Source of the DNA: Kitasatospora aureofaciens
Lineage (GTDB): Bacteria; Actinomycetota; Actinomycetes; Streptomycetales; Streptomycetaceae
Length of the DNA stretch: 64,000 nt
NCBI RefSeq assembly: GCF_019192735.1
Contig: NZ_JAHTKP010000012.1
Location: 124,001-188,000 of the forward strand
Direction of reading: 5' to 3'
The notes beneath the pieces are model-generated. The model was not told the DNA's origin. It worked only from the letters and a program-made list of their open reading frames with translations, and made no database searches. Position numbers and translations under genes: made by a program. Shown here in pieces: positions 62,701-64,000 of this stretch (positions within the stretch are counted from its first letter, which is position 1; the number at the start of each line of letters is the position of its first letter).

Positions 62701-63755
62701 TGGTGCTGATCGTCGGCGCCGCCCGGGTCGACGCCGGCACCCTGACGGTCGGTGCGCTGGTCGCCTACCTGCTCTACATCGACCTGTTCTTCGCGCCGGT
62801 GAACCAGCTCTCCCAGGTGTTCGACGGCTACCAGCAGGCCTCGGTCGGCCTCGGCCGGATCCGGGAGCTGCTGCGCACCCCGACCACCACCGCCGAGGCG
62901 GCCGACCCGGTGCCGGTCGAGAAGGGGCTGCGCGGCGAGATCTCCTTCGAGGGTGTCGGCTTCGCCTACAACGGCGGCGCGGACGGCGCCCCGGACGTGC
63001 TCACCGGTGTGGACCTGCACATACCCGCCGGTCAGACGGTGGCCCTGGTCGGCGAGACCGGGGCCGGCAAGTCGACGCTGGTGAAGCTGGTCGCCCGGTT
63101 CTACGACGCGACCGAGGGCACCGTCCGGGTGGACGGGGTCGACCTCACCCGGTACGACCTCGCGCAGTACCGCCACCGGCTGGGCGTCGTGCCGCAGGAG
63201 GCGTACCTGTTCGCGGGCACGGTGCGCGAGGCGATCGCGTACGGCCGGCCCGACGCCTCGGCGGCCGAGGTGGAGGCGGCGGCCCGGGCGGTCGGCGCGC
63301 ACGACATGATCGTCCGGCTGTCGGGCGGCTACGACCACGAGGTGACGGGCCGTGGACGCAACCTCTCGGCGGGCCAGCGCCAGCTGATCGCCCTGGCCCG
63401 GGCCGAGCTGGTCGACCCGGACATCCTGCTCCTCGACGAGGCCACCGCGGCGCTCGACCTGGCCACCGAGGCGGCGGTCAACCACGCCGCGGACCGGCTC
63501 AGCGGCGGGCGCACCACCCTGGTGATCGCCCACCGCCTCACCACCGCCGAACGCGCCGACCGGGTCGTGGTGCTGGACCACGGCCGGGTGGTCGAGGACG
63601 GCACGCACGCCGAACTCCTCGCCCGGGGCGGGGCGTACGCCCGGCTCTGGCACGCGTTCATCGCGGACGGAACGGACCGCGCGGACGGCGCAGACAGAGT
63701 GGCCGGAGCGGACGGGCACGCCCCGGCCGTCGAGGAGGCGGTGGCCGCCGGGTAG
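59754..63755 (+). CDS. Fused double ABC exporter
   Basis: A 1333-residue protein joining two ABC half-exporters (TM1-NBD1-TM2-NBD2). NBD1: Walker A GASGSGKST, signature LSGGQRQR, Walker B ILLLDDATSAVD. NBD2: Walker A GETGAGKST, signature LSAGQRQL, Walker B ILLLDEATAALD. NBD1 has Asp where NBD2 has the catalytic Glu, so one ATP site may be degenerate, as in heterodimeric exporters. A linker rich in Ala, Pro and Asp (about residues 640-720) joins the halves. Substrate unknown; multidrug or lipid export is likely. The start MPETHGS at 59754 is favoured over a low-complexity upstream extension. Confidence 0.92.
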   Translation: MPETHGSTVEQSPSGPPAPGASPEAAGWLRRLIGYCLRSRRSLLLAFGASLVGMAVTALVPLVTKLIIDDVITTHSRPLGPWAVVLLLAAAAVFGCTQVRRYYGGQLALDVQHDMRSDLFRSLGRLDGHRQDRLDTGQVVGRATSDLQLINGLLSMLPMMTGYLLMFVMSLAVMVWLSPPLTLVALVMAPALWWVTVLSRKRLFPSTWAAQQEAAAVAGVVDEAIGGVRVVKGFGQEAQELDKLEGASRHLFAARLRSIRLNARYNPAMQAIPALAQVAVMAFGGWLAVDGQVSLGTFVAFSTYVAQMTGPVRMLTMVITVGQQARAGVERVLQLIDERPLVQDRPDARTLDFTDQAPSAPGGSTAEDGSTAETPDGRTAEDGSTRPATTVGPRTSDVALEFDQVEFRYDPDHPSPVLHGLSLALAPGETLALVGASGSGKSTVAQLVPRFYDPTAGAVRLYGYDLRDLTLDSVRAAVGIVPEESFLFSETVRTNIAYGRPDATDEQIVAAARAAQADEFVRELPDGYDTKVGEQGLTLSGGQRQRIALARAILTDPRILLLDDATSAVDPQIEAEIHDALRSVMAGRTTLLIAHRRSTLQLADRIAVLDHGRLLDIGTHEELEARCSQYRALITDPEAGRPPRRSEAEQPAPQPTAAALAAHAPASDTPAADAPEADTPGDRARTDLPTPALVKAARTADPDLLDKVAALPPATDTPAISRAEAEAGDPDFTLRRLLRPFRAPLTLALLLVALDAGAGLVLPVLIRHGIDEGVSKALMSGVAVAALAALVVVLLDWLVQSAENRVSGRTGERVLYTLRLRIFAHLNRLGLDYYERELSGRIMTRMTTDLDSLTSFLQTGVVTAVVSLLTFAGIFAALLIIDAGLALVVFAVLPLLVIATLVFRKKSRDQYEISRDLISTVNADLQENVAGMRIVQAFRRLDANTDRFVARGVAYREARVRAQLYISLYFPFVQFLSSVAAALVLIVGAARVDAGTLTVGALVAYLLYIDLFFAPVNQLSQVFDGYQQASVGLGRIRELLRTPTTTAEAADPVPVEKGLRGEISFEGVGFAYNGGADGAPDVLTGVDLHIPAGQTVALVGETGAGKSTLVKLVARFYDATEGTVRVDGVDLTRYDLAQYRHRLGVVPQEAYLFAGTVREAIAYGRPDASAAEVEAAARAVGAHDMIVRLSGGYDHEVTGRGRNLSAGQRQLIALARAELVDPDILLLDEATAALDLATEAAVNHAADRLSGGRTTLVIAHRLTTAERADRVVVLDHGRVVEDGTHAELLARGGAYARLWHAFIADGTDRADGADRVAGADGHAPAVEEAVAAG

Positions 63756-63780
63756 GCCGGAACCCGGGCTGCGCCCGACG

Positions 63781-64000
63781 TCAGGCCGCGATCAGCGAGG
63801 ACAGCAGCCCGGACGCGTCGATCCCGCGCGGCAGGTCGCTCACCTGCCCGTCACCGACCTCGACCACCCGCCAGCCGGAGCCGTCGGCCCGGCTGGCGAG
63901 GTCGGTGGTGACGAACCGGCAGCCGAGCGTCCGGACCAGCGAGCGGACGCCGGTCAGGTCCGGATCGACCTCGTGGTGCGGCGCGTCCGGATGCGGCCCG
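63781..64000 (-). CDS. ATP-grasp domain protein, 3' end
   Basis: The last 72 codons of a leftward gene that continues beyond the window. The sequence CRFVTTDLASRADGSGWRVV followed by EVGDGQVSDLP is the metal-binding end of an ATP-grasp domain (DUF4343-like). Too little is visible to name a substrate. Convergent with the ABC exporter gene, 25 bp apart. Confidence 0.75.
   Translation of the reverse strand, partial: GPHPDAPHHEVDPDLTGVRSLVRTLGCRFVTTDLASRADGSGWRVVEVGDGQVSDLPRGIDASGLLSSLIAA

Noticed and set aside
61062..63719. 885-codon minus-strand frame opposite the ABC exporter
   Set aside because: Opposite strand of two complete ABC cassettes; no domain or ribosome-binding site.

Overview
The window is very GC-rich with strongly G/C-biased third codon positions, GTG and TTG starts, GTGA/ATGA gene overlaps, DUF397/DUF5753-type regulators and an AdpA homologue carrying a TTA codon. 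Together these point to a chromosomal segment of a streptomycete (Streptomyces, Kitasatospora or a close relative).

Region 1 (1-14335) is a phospholipase C-type gene split by a 12.4-kb integrative and conjugative element of the actinomycete (AICE) type. The crossover falls on a CT dinucleotide (629-630 and 13013-13014), and joining the two halves there restores the plc reading frame. The element carries a large serine recombinase next to attL, an HUH-type replication initiator, a TraB/FtsK-like DNA translocase with coupled small genes, three GntR-type regulators, a Nudix hydrolase and several tiny Cys-rich proteins. A large nested hairpin lies just inside attR.

Region 2 (14336-20990) is accessory DNA downstream of plc. 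It holds a DUF6879/DUF5753 pair, a three-gene ATP-grasp RiPP (graspetide-like) cluster of precursor, ligase and isoaspartyl-type methyltransferase, a DUF397/DUF5753 pair on the other strand, and a four-gene coupled operon. The last two genes of that operon form a module that also occurs inside the AICE. A frameshifted mdcG-like gene follows.

Region 3 (21978-45279) is mostly core-like: a tricorn-type S41 protease, two GlxA/DJ-1 family genes, two near-identical tRNA-Lys(CTT) genes, an oxidoreductase, a cation/proton antiporter, pgi, small conserved proteins, and a three-gene operon of Cas4-like nuclease, unknown protein and SF1 helicase that resembles a split Dna2. A histidine phosphatase, a TPR-type regulator, acetyltransferases and tRNA-His(GTG) complete it.

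Region 4 (45416-64000) contains adpA coupled to orn, a HAD phosphatase, a universal stress protein, a leucine/isovalerate catabolic operon (acyl-CoA dehydrogenase, HMG-CoA lyase, biotin carboxylase and carboxyltransferase) divergent from a TetR gene with a palindromic operator, a fused double ABC exporter, and the 3' end of an ATP-grasp gene.

An unexpected recurring feature is that many genes end in short tandem duplications that contain, or directly follow, the stop codon. Starts, functions and families were judged by eye from sequence; no database search was run.
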